Shown here: one piece after another, positions 24,096-34,154 of the stretch
Position numbering within the stretch: position 1 is the stretch's first letter
Layout of the letters: every line of letters starts with the position of its first letter
Origin: Geothrix rubra
GTDB lineage: Bacteria; Acidobacteriota; Holophagae; Holophagales; Holophagaceae
Reading direction: 5' to 3'
DNA: 64,000 nt
NCBI RefSeq assembly: GCF_030268065.1
Contig: NZ_BSDD01000004.1
Span: forward strand, 124,001-188,000
Translations under genes and position numbers: made by a program
Notes under the pieces: generated by a model
What the model was told of the DNA's origin: nothing
The model's database searches: none
Seen by the model: the letters and a program-made list of their open reading frames with translations, nothing else

Positions 24096-25211
24096 TCAGG
24101 GCATGCGGTGGGTGCCCGACGGCTCCCGGCTGGCGGCGCTGGCCATGAAGGGGATCTCCCGCCGGACCTGGGCCGCCGGCACCGCCTGGGCCTCCGGCAG
24201 GATGCGGTCGATGAAGGCCTTGAGGGCCAGGAGCCCGAGCATGGCCACCCCGAACAGGGAGATCACGCGGGCCCCGGGGAAGTCCGCCACCCGCACCATG
24301 GGCAGGAGCGCGAAGGCCAGGAGGATGGGCGTCGCCGCCCAGGACCGCTGGTGGAACCGGTCCATCATCCAGTGGTGGAGGTGGCTGCGATCCGCGACGC
24401 CGAGGGGCTGTCCCTTCCAGCGGCGGATGGCCACCACGAGGCTCACGTCCACGATGGGATAGGCAAAGACCCAGGCCGGCAGATCCGCGTCGCGGGCCAC
24501 CATCAGCTTCACGCTGAGGGTGGCGAAGAGGGTGCCCAGCATCAGGGCGCCGCAGTCCCCGAGGAAGTGCTTCGCCTTCGGGAAGTTCAGCATCAGCACC
24601 GCCAGCAGGCCGCCCCAGAGCACGGCGGGCTGGGCCCCCTGGTGCCAGCCCAGGGCGCCCAGGACCAGCAGCCCGAAGCCCATGGACAGGCCGTTGATCC
24701 CGTCGATGAGGTTGTAGGCCTGGGGGATGCTCCAGAACCAGGCGAACAGGAAGGGGAAGAGCAGCAGTGGGCGGCTGGGGATCGGTAGATCCAGGAACTC
24801 CACCTGGGAGGTGGTGCCGGCGAGGAGCAGGGCGGCATGGCCCGCCAGCAGGGTCGCCACGGCCAGCCCCACGATGGCCTTGTACCGCGCCCGGAGGTTG
24901 AAGCGGTCATCCAGGGCCCCCACCAGGGCCATGGCATGGATCCCCAGCCAGTCGAAGGTGTGCATGGGCCAGGGCAGCCAGCCCAGGACCTGGGCGAGCA
25001 CGAGCACGCCCCACAGGGCCACCCCCCCGGTCCGGGCCGTGGGACGACGGTGACGCTTCCGACCCTCGTCGGGATGGTCCACCCAGCCCAGCCGGGGTGC
25101 CAGGGCCATCAGTCCCAGGGACAGGCCCATTCCCACCGCGAAACCGACAATGCCCTGGATCCAGGTCGAATGCACAACAGCCTCAACAAACGACAAATTG
25201 CAGACAGCCAT
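24096..25211 (-). CDS. WecA/TagO-type undecaprenyl-phosphate sugar-1-phosphate transferase
   Basis: A polytopic enzyme (371 residues, about 10 helices) of the MraY/WecA family that loads the first sugar phosphate, usually GlcNAc-1-P, on undecaprenyl phosphate. Signatures visible: DHPDEGRKRHRRPTARTGG after helix 1, GALDDRFNL with the paired aspartates, YNLIDGINGLS, FLGDCGALMLG, and the cytoplasmic HLHHWM loop. No ribosome site precedes 25211; a GTG at 25175 with GAGG 5 bases upstream may be the true start. The substrate cannot be read from sequence. It pairs with the export gene downstream. Confidence 0.9.
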   Translation of the reverse strand: MAVCNLSFVEAVVHSTWIQGIVGFAVGMGLSLGLMALAPRLGWVDHPDEGRKRHRRPTARTGGVALWGVLVLAQVLGWLPWPMHTFDWLGIHAMALVGALDDRFNLRARYKAIVGLAVATLLAGHAALLLAGTTSQVEFLDLPIPSRPLLLFPFLFAWFWSIPQAYNLIDGINGLSMGFGLLVLGALGWHQGAQPAVLWGGLLAVLMLNFPKAKHFLGDCGALMLGTLFATLSVKLMVARDADLPAWVFAYPIVDVSLVVAIRRWKGQPLGVADRSHLHHWMMDRFHQRSWAATPILLAFALLPMVRVADFPGARVISLFGVAMLGLLALKAFIDRILPEAQAVPAAQVRREIPFMASAASREPSGTHRMP

Positions 25212-25551
25212 GGCAAGAATCGGGGCCCAGCTGCCGAACAGAGGTTAGCAATATCCTATAAATCACGTGGAACGGCAAGGTTAAATTTCGGAACCGGCCC
25301 TGGTGGAATTCGGTTCTTACCAGGAACTCCGGGGGCTGCGATCTCGGCTCCAGGCCTTGTCGATGCGGGGGTTTCAACGGGCTTGCAGGAAGGGCGGCTC
25401 GCGACCCCGGGGGACGGTCGCGCGATCGGCATTCATCGTGAGGCCTGTGGGCCCCGGAGCCCCCTGGAGACGGCCGAACGGTGGCAAATCCACCTCCGAA
25501 CGGTCGTTCCGTTCCCTTCCCATCTGACCAGCTGCAAAGAGAGGGGTTGAA

Positions 25552-25583
25552 GGTCCGGTCGGACGGATCGTCCGGCCTGGACC
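25552..25583 (+). repeat. Inverted repeat upstream of pnp
   Basis: Outer arms GGTCC/GGACC (25552-25556, 25579-25583) and inner arms GTCGGAC/GTCCGGC (25558-25564, 25570-25576, one G-T pair) surround GGATC. It sits 32 bases upstream of the pnp -10-like site, so it may be an operator or a terminator of an upstream transcript. Confidence 0.45.
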
Positions 25584-25614
25584 GACTGCGTTCCCGCCTT
25601 TTCGGCGCCCGGGG

Positions 25615-25623
25615 TGGTATCCT
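25615..25623 (+). promoter_or_regulatory. Possible extended -10 for pnp
   Basis: TGGTATCCT (hexamer 25618-25623). It would give a pnp leader of about 167 bases, room for the autoregulatory hairpin known for pnp in enterobacteria, though that structure is not clearly recognisable here. Confidence 0.35.
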
Positions 25624-25796
25624 CAAACCTGCCGATTTTCACCTGCTCCCCCTCGGCGGCGACCTCTGCAGGAAGCCCAGCTCCCACCCCTTCGAGGGTT
25701 CCAGGGTAGGGTTTCATGGAGCGATCGCAGGAGCCCCGGGCCGAGCGCCCCGGGTTCGGGGGGAGCCGCAAGGGCCCGCGTGGCCCAGGAGCCTCC

Positions 25797-27971
<2,175 letters not shown>

Positions 27972-27996
27972 CCCCCATCCCCTTCAGGCGACCCTT

Positions 27997-28106
27997 CCAA
28001 GGCCTTGGCACTTCGACCTGTGAAGCCGCCAAGGTCTTGGTGCGTAATCCCCCCCGAAAAGGCCCGAAAAGCGGGGCCTGCCGATCACATCCCTTTGGTC
28101 GGCAGG
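27997..28106 (+). other. Structured intergenic region with three consecutive stem-loops
   Basis: Stem A pairs CCAAGGCCTTGGC (27997-28009) with GCCAAGGTCTTGG (28028-28040), 13 base pairs with one G-U; each arm is itself a near-palindrome. Stem B pairs GGCCCG (28061-28066) with CGGGGCC (28072-28078, one bulge). Stem C pairs CCTGCCGA (28077-28084) with TCGGCAGG (28099-28106). None has a T-run. It lies after pnp and before the phosphoglycosyl transferase, so it is either a pnp 3' element or a leader RNA of the next gene. Confidence 0.5.
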
Positions 28107-28152
28107 AGTTCCAGCAGCTCTTGGCTTGCGATAACGGACGGTTCACGGAACC

Positions 28153-28944
28153 ATGGAACAGCCCCTTGTCCCGTTTGCGCTGAACCAAATCATTGAGGCT
28201 AGAAACGGCATGACCACCACTCAAACCGCCCCGTCCGAACCCAAGGAAGCCTTCCCGTATCGACCTCCGGATGAAGCTATCAAGGTGAAATACAGCCACA
28301 TCTTCGCTCTTGAAACGCCCTTGAAGACTCGTCTGTTGAAGGTTCTCTTCGATAAAATCATTGCATCCGTTCTATTGCTATTCGCCTCTCCCATCCTGGT
28401 TGCCCTCAAAATCGCCTACGTGATCGAGGGCTGGCTGATTCCGGAGAACAGGGGCCCCTTGTTCTTCAGCTACAACGCCGTGAGCGGTGGCAAGGTTTTC
28501 CCAAAGTACAAAATTCGCCTAATCAAGGTGAAATACATCGACGCGGAGGGTGCCAAGCGCGGCGACTGGCATGCTTTTTCGGCAGAATGGACCCCCGACA
28601 GCCGGACCCATGTCGGGCATATAGTGAAGAAGTTCTACCTGGACGAACTGCCGCAGTTCTACAACATCCTGCGGGGTGACATGAGTATTATCGGGCCCCG
28701 CCCCTTGGCCGTGCATCACTATGAGCGGGACCGCCAGCAAGGGAACGTGACCCGCTTCCTCATCAAGGGCGGCCTCCTAGGGCTCGGCCACATCAACAAG
28801 GGCACCCCGGAGATGGGGAACCCTGTTTATGAGTACGAATACATCGATAGGTATCTCAAATCCTCTGCCCTTGGCCTGCTGTGGCTTGACTTGGGCATCA
28901 TTGGAAGAGGAATTAAGGTAATCCTCCAAGGGAAAGGACTCTGA
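28153..28944 (+). CDS. Monotopic phosphoglycosyl transferase (bacterial sugar transferase)
   Basis: A 263-residue initiating enzyme that moves a sugar phosphate from a nucleotide sugar to undecaprenyl phosphate. One hydrophobic re-entrant segment (about 65-90) precedes the catalytic domain, whose Asp-Glu dyad is D164-E165 in KFYLDELPQFYNILRGDMS, followed by IIGPRPL. It lacks the extra N-terminal helices of WcaJ/WbaP, so it is the compact PglC-like form. The start is uncertain: 28153 has only a weak CGGA site, and an ATG at 28210 is possible. Codon use is mixed. It is the likely starter for the cluster at 36647-48676. Confidence 0.9.
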   Translation: MEQPLVPFALNQIIEARNGMTTTQTAPSEPKEAFPYRPPDEAIKVKYSHIFALETPLKTRLLKVLFDKIIASVLLLFASPILVALKIAYVIEGWLIPENRGPLFFSYNAVSGGKVFPKYKIRLIKVKYIDAEGAKRGDWHAFSAEWTPDSRTHVGHIVKKFYLDELPQFYNILRGDMSIIGPRPLAVHHYERDRQQGNVTRFLIKGGLLGLGHINKGTPEMGNPVYEYEYIDRYLKSSALGLLWLDLGIIGRGIKVILQGKGL

Positions 28945-29027
28945 AAGTCTTCCTAACGAGCACCCTTAGAATTCCATCATCGGAAGGCCCTGGCTATCGA
29001 CTTGCACATCTGCTTGGCCATTTATGA
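28941..29027 (+). pseudogene. Possible remnant of a glycosyltransferase N-terminus
   Basis: A short frame that overlaps the previous stop reads KVFLTSTLRIPSS, then GYRLAHLLGHL and a stop. Its first codon is CTG, where ATG would give a classic ATGA overlap. The pattern resembles the first strand and helix of GT4 glycosyltransferases. Only about 28 codons remain before the stop at 29025-29027 and no continuation is seen, so this is at best a decayed fragment. Confidence 0.35.
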
Positions 29028-29064
29028 GTTTGAGAAAACCGGACTCCCCCGACAACCTAGTCGG

Positions 29065-29817
29065 TTAGCGGTTGCCAGTTCGTTTTAATCCCTCCGTCAT
29101 TACATGCCAAATGAATCTTGGATAGTACTGGAATGCTCGTTTTGCCAGTCGCTTGGGATCAGCCCCCACCCGGAAGAGCCACTCCAGACCGATCCGCTGC
29201 ACCCATGAGGGAGCACGCCTGATGCTCCCTGCATGGAAATCAAAGGCCGCCCCCACGCCAAGCATCACGGTGGAGATCTGTCCTTTGTGTGCGGCCATCC
29301 ACCTCTCTTGTTTCGGGCACCCTAATCCGACAAAGAGTAGTCGTACTCCTGCTTCATTGATGGCAATCGTTTCCGCCTCGTCTTCCGCTGCCGTAAGTGG
29401 TCGGAAGGGAGGGCTGTACGAATAGGCCACCATTAACGATGGAAATTGGGACCGAAGATTAGAGACAAGTGCCTGAAGCACTTCAGGCCGCCCCCCATAG
29501 AAGCCCACTGGAATTTCTTTTTCAGCCGCAACACCACAGAGCTCAAGGGTGAGGTCTGGACCGCAGACCCTCTCCTGACCGGGAAATCCTTGTCGACGAA
29601 GGAGCCAGACCAGAGGCATTCCATCTGGGGTCACCAGGTCAGCCTGGGTCATTGTTTCTCGAAAATCTGCTTCATCGCGGTGGCGCATGACCAAGTGCAC
29701 ATCCGCAGCACACACCATCCGGCCTTGTCTCTCGACCGCCCAGGCAAGAATGTGATTTATCGTTTCTTCAAGGGTGACGGGATCGACCCTCATACCAAGA
29801 ATGCGATTGGATATCAT
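29065..29817 (-). CDS. WecG/TagA/CpsF family glycosyltransferase
   Basis: A GT26 enzyme (250 residues) that adds a second sugar, classically ManNAc(A), onto a lipid-linked first sugar. Motifs: ADVHLVMRHRD (active-site aspartate), TPDGMPLVWLL, VGLGCPKQERWM, and GVGAAFDFHAGS followed by RAPSWVQRIGLEWLFR. The ATG at 29817 has GGGGAA upstream and aligns with family N-termini; an ATG 15 bases earlier (29832) is the alternative. It is convergent with the sugar transferase. WecG-type enzymes work with WecA-type starters, so it may partner the gene at 24096-25211. Codon use is less GC-rich than the core genes. Confidence 0.9.
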   Translation of the reverse strand: MISNRILGMRVDPVTLEETINHILAWAVERQGRMVCAADVHLVMRHRDEADFRETMTQADLVTPDGMPLVWLLRRQGFPGQERVCGPDLTLELCGVAAEKEIPVGFYGGRPEVLQALVSNLRSQFPSLMVAYSYSPPFRPLTAAEDEAETIAINEAGVRLLFVGLGCPKQERWMAAHKGQISTVMLGVGAAFDFHAGSIRRAPSWVQRIGLEWLFRVGADPKRLAKRAFQYYPRFIWHVMTEGLKRTGNR

Positions 29818-29843
29818 CAATTCCCCAAACATACCTTTATTGG

Positions 29844-29859
29844 AGCAAATCCCTGCCCA
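29844..29859 (-). promoter_or_regulatory. Possible sigma-54 promoter for the WecG/TagA-type gene
   Basis: On the minus strand TGGGCAGGGATTTGCT has GG and GC separated exactly as in the -24/-12 consensus and a perfect TTGCT. The predicted start near 29833 would leave a 16-base leader containing the GGGGAA ribosome site. Three bases of the -24 element deviate, and no activator site was identified. Confidence 0.25.
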
Positions 29860-30015
29860 CAGAGGTTACCATAAGCTCTAGTGATCCCTGACTCTCAATT
29901 GAAGATCAATCCATCACCTTATCTCGCGTTCCGAATTCCGAAACTCCGCAAATCATGACAGTGGCCTTTTGCCCGTCTCGACCTTGTTACATCCAGAAAC
30001 ATGTTGGAGAAGTCC

Positions 30016-30798
30016 ATGCGGCTTGCCCAGAAACCTGCTTCGTCCCCGGGAGGATTACTCCGCCGCCCACTCCTGGATTACCTGCGTGGGGCCATGTTTG
30101 ATGCCTCGCTGCTTGGGTTCTTCATCAATCCCTACCACATCACGCGACGGCGACTCCACAACGCGATCAAGTTGTTGTCCAGTTCCGCGCAGGGGACCCT
30201 GCTCGATGTGGGGTGCGGATCCAAGCCCTACGAGACCCTCTTTCCAAATGTATCGGCCTATATCGGTTGTGATCTAGAAATCAGCGGCCATAACCATCAT
30301 CGAAGCCGGATAGATTACTTTTATGACGGGAAGAGCCTTCCCTTCGCGAATGGATCCTACGATTGGGTGGTTTCGTTCGAGACTTTTGAGCACATCTTCA
30401 ACTTGGATCAAGTCTTGAATGAAATTCAGCGGGTATTGAAGCCCGGTGGGCACCTCCTGGTGACGGTTCCCTTCTGCTGGGGAGAGCACGAGGTTCCTCA
30501 CGACTTCGCCCGGTACTCCTCGTTCGGCTTAGTCTTCCTGCTCGAAGGCCACGGATTCGAGATTATCCAGCATCAACGGACCGGATCCTACCTTCTGACG
30601 CTGACGCAATTATTTCAGAACTATGTTTTTCACTACCTTCTTCCCAGAAAAGGGAGGCTGAACTTCCTGATCGCCCCGCTTATCTTTCTTCCCATGAATA
30701 TCGTGGTCCTGCTGCTCGACCTCATCCTGCCCAAGGGGCCGGAGTTGTATCTCAACAATGTCATCCTCTGCCGCAAGGCGCCAGAAGTGCAGGCCTAG
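30016..30798 (+). CDS. Class I SAM-dependent methyltransferase with C-terminal membrane segment
   Basis: A 260-residue methyltransferase. GTLLDVGCGSKPYE is the SAM-binding motif I; SYDWVVSFETFEHI and LKPGGHLLVTVPF are motifs III-IV of the methyltransferase-11 type. The C-terminal 60 residues are strongly hydrophobic (two segments ending LLLDLILPKG), which suggests membrane association. The start at 30016 is chosen because GGAG sits 6 bases upstream; the ATG at 30001 has no such site. It probably modifies a sugar in the polysaccharide pathway; substrate unknown. It faces the aminotransferase gene convergently. Confidence 0.85.
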   Translation: MRLAQKPASSPGGLLRRPLLDYLRGAMFDASLLGFFINPYHITRRRLHNAIKLLSSSAQGTLLDVGCGSKPYETLFPNVSAYIGCDLEISGHNHHRSRIDYFYDGKSLPFANGSYDWVVSFETFEHIFNLDQVLNEIQRVLKPGGHLLVTVPFCWGEHEVPHDFARYSSFGLVFLLEGHGFEIIQHQRTGSYLLTLTQLFQNYVFHYLLPRKGRLNFLIAPLIFLPMNIVVLLLDLILPKGPELYLNNVILCRKAPEVQA

Positions 30799-30832
30799 CT
30801 AGGCCTGGCCCAGGATAGGATAAGGCCCTGTG

Positions 30833-31948
30833 TCAGCCCGTACCGTGACACCAGTCTCTGATCACCGACACCACCCGATCCACTTCCGACTCGGTCAAGT
30901 GCGGCCCGATGGGCAGGCTGAGGTGGGACTCGGCTGCGGCCTCCGTGATGGGAAAGGCCTTCCAGGATCCATCCGAAGCATAGGCTTCGCTAAGGTGAGG
31001 CGGGATGGGATAGTGCACCAGGGTCTGGATCCCCTCCGCAGCCAGACAGGTCTGGAGCTCGTCACGCCGGGGATGGTCCACAACAAACAGGTGCCAGGCG
31101 TGTTCGGCCCCGGCCTGCAGACCAGGGAGCCCCAGTCCCGGAAGCCCCTGCAGCCCTGAAAAATACCGTGCCGCCAAGGCCTTCCGTCTCGCATTCCAGG
31201 CGTCCAGGTGCCGGAGTTTCACGCGCAGGACAGCTGCCTGGATCTCGTCCAGCCTGGAATTGTGGCCTTTCACTTCGTTGTAGTACTTCTGCCGGCTTCC
31301 GTAGTTCCGAAGTACCCGGATCCGGTCGGCGACCCCTGCATCATCTGTGGTGACGGCACCGCCATCCCCAAAACAGCCGAGGTTCTTGCCCGGGTAGAAG
31401 CTCCAGGCCACCGCGTCTGCGTGGGCGCCGATCCGACGATTCCGGTACCGTGCGCCATGCGCCTGGGCCGCGTCCTCGACCACCTTGAGCCCATGGGCCT
31501 TCGCCCAGCCCAGGATCGGATCCAGGTCAGCAGGCTGGCCGAAGAGGTGGACCGGGAGGACCGCCACGGTTTTCGGGGTCAGAGCCTCTTCCAGGCGCCC
31601 CGGGTCAAGGTTCCAGGTGCCGGGAACGGGTTCCACGGGGACCGGGGTGGCCCCCACATAGGACACGGCCAACCAGGTCGCGATGTAGGTGTTGGCAGGA
31701 ACCAGGACCTCCTGTCCCGGTTCGACTCCCACGGCCTTCAGCGCGAGGACCAGAGCCTCGAGACCGTTGGCCACCCCCACACAGTGCTGGCTTTCGGTGA
31801 ACTGGGCATATTCGTCCTCGAACGCCTTCAACTCCCCGCCCAGCAGGTACCATCCGCTCTGGAGCACCCTCTGAATGGCCGCATCCAGCTCTGGCTGAAG
31901 CTCCGTGTAGGTCGAACCGACACTCAGGAACGGGATCTGCTCAGTCAT
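30833..31948 (-). CDS. DegT/DnrJ/EryC1 family sugar aminotransferase (FdtB/QdtB-like)
   Basis: A PLP-dependent aminotransferase (371 residues) acting on a keto-sugar nucleotide. Visible: ANGLEALVLALKA, PANTYIATWLAV, VVEDAAQAHGA (PLP-ring aspartate region) and the Schiff-base lysine in WSFYPGKNLGCFGDGG, plus NYGSRQKYYNE and RLDEIQAAVL. It overlaps the ketoisomerase gene upstream by 8 bases. That pairing is characteristic of dTDP-3-amino-3,6-dideoxyhexose synthesis (FdtA-FdtB or QdtA-QdtB), which uses the product of RfbB. No FdtC/QdtC-type acetyltransferase is adjacent. Confidence 0.9.
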   Translation of the reverse strand: MTEQIPFLSVGSTYTELQPELDAAIQRVLQSGWYLLGGELKAFEDEYAQFTESQHCVGVANGLEALVLALKAVGVEPGQEVLVPANTYIATWLAVSYVGATPVPVEPVPGTWNLDPGRLEEALTPKTVAVLPVHLFGQPADLDPILGWAKAHGLKVVEDAAQAHGARYRNRRIGAHADAVAWSFYPGKNLGCFGDGGAVTTDDAGVADRIRVLRNYGSRQKYYNEVKGHNSRLDEIQAAVLRVKLRHLDAWNARRKALAARYFSGLQGLPGLGLPGLQAGAEHAWHLFVVDHPRRDELQTCLAAEGIQTLVHYPIPPHLSEAYASDGSWKAFPITEAAAESHLSLPIGPHLTESEVDRVVSVIRDWCHGTG

Positions 31949-32381
31949 GGGTCCTCACCGTCTCCAGGAATGCCTGGTAATCGTGGATGTAGCTCTCAGG
32001 TTTGTAGGTATCGCTCGCGAGCACCATGTAGATCGTGTTCTTCAGGAAGCTGTCCTCGGCGGCCCAAATGCGGGGAGGGATGTGCAGCCCCTGCCAGGGT
32101 TTGTCGAGGCATACGGCTCGTTTGGACCGTCCGTCATCCAGATGCACAGTGAGTCCTCCTGAGAGGCAGATCAGCATCTGGTGGAGATCGTGGTGGGCAT
32201 GCGCGCCACGGCCGTGTCCCTCGGGCACGTCGTAGATGTAGAAGATCCGCTTCACCTCGAAGGGCACCTGCCGGTTCCACTCGAGGAAGGTGAGGGCCCC
32301 CCTGGGGTCCCGAATCTGAGGGAACTCAATGAGCTGACACTGGTCCAAGGACACTGGATTCTCCGGTTTCACCAACGGCAT
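31941..32381 (-). CDS. dTDP-4-keto-6-deoxyhexose 3,4-ketoisomerase (FdtA/QdtA-like)
   Basis: A 146-residue cupin of the WxcM-like family that moves the keto group from C4 to C3 of dTDP-4-keto-6-deoxyglucose. Family marks: RDPRGALTFLEW, the histidine-rich GRGAHAHHDLHQMLI with catalytic histidines, GGLTVHLDDG and a C-terminal YIHDYQAFL. Whether the product has the gluco (QdtA) or galacto (FdtA) configuration cannot be told. It lies directly upstream of the matching aminotransferase with an 8-base overlap. Confidence 0.9.
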   Translation of the reverse strand: MPLVKPENPVSLDQCQLIEFPQIRDPRGALTFLEWNRQVPFEVKRIFYIYDVPEGHGRGAHAHHDLHQMLICLSGGLTVHLDDGRSKRAVCLDKPWQGLHIPPRIWAAEDSFLKNTIYMVLASDTYKPESYIHDYQAFLETVRTHD

Positions 32382-32862
32382 TCGAACTTGTATTCAGGCC
32401 TGCTGGGCTTAACCGGAGGATCCGTCCACCTCTCCGGCGAGGCCCCGCTGCAATCGACCCTTCGAGCCCAGGGGGGCCACTTCGCAAACAGGTAGCTCAT
32501 GGGTCTCATAACCTTCAATCATCCCTGGACTCTTCCTTGATGGAGGTCAATTTCTCCTGACCTGTGTCGATCGTGCCGGCGAATGGTCCTCGATACCGGC
32601 CAATCGATGGAACAGAAATGGCTTTCCAATCCGACACATGTACTGCGCACCTGGCGCTGTCCGAGGGAACAGGCGAGCCGCCGTCCCCCCCGGCCCGGCA
32701 GTTCCCATGTGCTCGATTCCCCTCTTAAACCTCTATTCATACGATGACCAACATCCAGGATCATATTGCCGCCCTCGCCCACCTCGCAGCCGGGGAGGTA
32801 AGCACGGCGGATCCCCTGCGGTGTTCGCCGCGCCACAATGCGGCTGGATCAGTCAGTTGGTC
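32382..32862. other. Spacer without supported gene
   Basis: 481 bases between the lyase stop and the FdtA-type start, both genes on the minus strand. It must hold the promoter of the FdtA/FdtB pair, but I see no convincing promoter, terminator or repeat. The 105-codon minus frame at 32519-32836 lacks a ribosome site and recognisable similarity. Confidence 0.4.
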
Positions 32863-34047
32863 CTATCCGATGCGCCCAAGGGCCTGGTCCAGGTCGGTGA
32901 GGATATCCTCTACATCCTCGATGCCCACGGAGAGGCGCACCAGTCCGTCCGAGATGCCAGCCGCGAGGCGGTTCTCCCGGGCCATGCTGGCGTGAGTCAT
33001 GGACGCGGGGTGGCTGACGAGGGTTTCTACGCCGCCCAGGGACACGGCCAGCCCGGCCAGCTGGACGTTGTCCATGACGAGGCGGCCCGCCTCCAGGCCG
33101 CCCTTGAGCTCGAAGGCGATCATGGAGCCGAAGCCCGTCATCTGGCGCTTCGCGAGGTCATGCTGGGGATGGCTGGGGAGGCCGATGTAGCGGACCCAGG
33201 CCACCTGGGGATGGGCCTCCAGCCAGGGGGCGACTTTCCGGGCGTTCTCCTCGGCCCGCTCCACGCGGAGGGCCAGGGTCTTAAGCCCGCGGCTCACCAG
33301 GTACGACTGGTGGGGGTCCATGTTCGCGCCAAGGTTCACGAGCATGCTGCGGATCTGCTTGTGCAGGGCCTCGGTCTTCGATACCACAATGCCGCCCACG
33401 ATATCGGCGTGGCCGTTGATGAACTTGGTGACGGAGTGCAGCACCAGGTCCGCGCCCAGATCCAGGGGCTTCTGCAGGTGGGGGCTGGCGAAGGTGTTGT
33501 CCACCACCAACAGGGCCCCGGCCGCGTGGGCGATCGCCGCCGCACCGGCGATGTCGGTGACTGACATGGCGGGGTTGGAGGGGGATTCCACGTAGACCAG
33601 CCTGGTGTTCGGCTTCATGGCCTTGCGGAGGTTCTCCAGATCCGAGGTGTCCACGTAGGTGGACTCGACGCCGAACCGGCTCATGTGCTTCTCCATGAGG
33701 CCGCGGCTGGGGCCGTACACGCTGTCGGTGCTCACCATGTGATCGCCGGCGCTGAGCAGGGCGAGGTACACGGTGCTGACAGCTCCCATGCCGCTGGCCA
33801 TGGCGGTGGCGCCGAAGCCGTTCTCGAGCTGGGCGACGTTCTCCTCGAGCGCAGCCGTGGTGGGATTGCCGATGCGGGTGTAGATGTAACCGTCCTCCGT
33901 GCCCGCGAAGCGGTTCGCGCCCTGCTGGGCATTGCGGAAGGCGAAGGTGGACGTCTGGTAGATGGGTGTCACCACGCTGCCATGCGCATCCTCAGCGATG
34001 CCCGCGTGGACGAGCTTGGTGTTGAAGCCTTTATTGCGGGTGTCCAT
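32863..34047 (-). CDS. Trans-sulfuration PLP enzyme, methionine gamma-lyase-like
   Basis: A 394-residue Cys/Met-metabolism PLP enzyme. The start at 34047 begins the conserved GFNTKLVHAG region; upstream in-frame codons are unlike the family. Substrate and cofactor residues: Y111, SNPAM at 157-161, DNTFASPHLQKPL and the Schiff-base lysine K208 (HSVTKFINGHADIVGG). The sequence is closest in feel to methionine gamma-lyase, but the conserved cysteine after the active-site YG in that enzyme is proline here (Y111-G112-P113). Cystathionine gamma-synthase/lyase or O-acylhomoserine activity is therefore possible. It follows metK in the SAH-riboswitch operon, which places it in methionine or homocysteine recycling. 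Confidence 0.85.
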   Translation of the reverse strand: MDTRNKGFNTKLVHAGIAEDAHGSVVTPIYQTSTFAFRNAQQGANRFAGTEDGYIYTRIGNPTTAALEENVAQLENGFGATAMASGMGAVSTVYLALLSAGDHMVSTDSVYGPSRGLMEKHMSRFGVESTYVDTSDLENLRKAMKPNTRLVYVESPSNPAMSVTDIAGAAAIAHAAGALLVVDNTFASPHLQKPLDLGADLVLHSVTKFINGHADIVGGIVVSKTEALHKQIRSMLVNLGANMDPHQSYLVSRGLKTLALRVERAEENARKVAPWLEAHPQVAWVRYIGLPSHPQHDLAKRQMTGFGSMIAFELKGGLEAGRLVMDNVQLAGLAVSLGGVETLVSHPASMTHASMARENRLAAGISDGLVRLSVGIEDVEDILTDLDQALGRIG

Positions 34048-34154
34048 GGTTGCTCCATAGCCCACGTGATGTGGGTGTTCATGGTTTCGGGAAATGGCCC
34101 GGTCCGCGGTCAGGCGCCAGCCCTTCGATACCGCTCCAATGATCGGGGAGGGGA

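Larger units (their letters stand above)
25212..25796. other. Divergent spacer between the WecA-type gene and pnp
   Basis: A 585-base spacer without a supported gene. On the minus strand TTGCCG (25273-25278) and GATATT (25250-25255), 17 bases apart, could serve the WecA-type gene. On the plus side it holds a 12-base-pair inverted repeat (25552-25583) and an extended -10-like site (25615-25623), then a GC-rich leader of about 165 bases to pnp. rpsO, which often precedes pnp, is not here. Confidence 0.5.

Noticed and set aside
28021-28106. A c-di-GMP (GEMM) riboswitch before the sugar transferase
   Set aside because: Hairpins are present, but the conserved GCAAA-type tetraloop-receptor and internal sequence blocks are missing.
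32519-32836. A 105-codon minus-strand frame in the gap after the lyase gene
   Set aside because: No ribosome site and no similarity; composition does not look coding.
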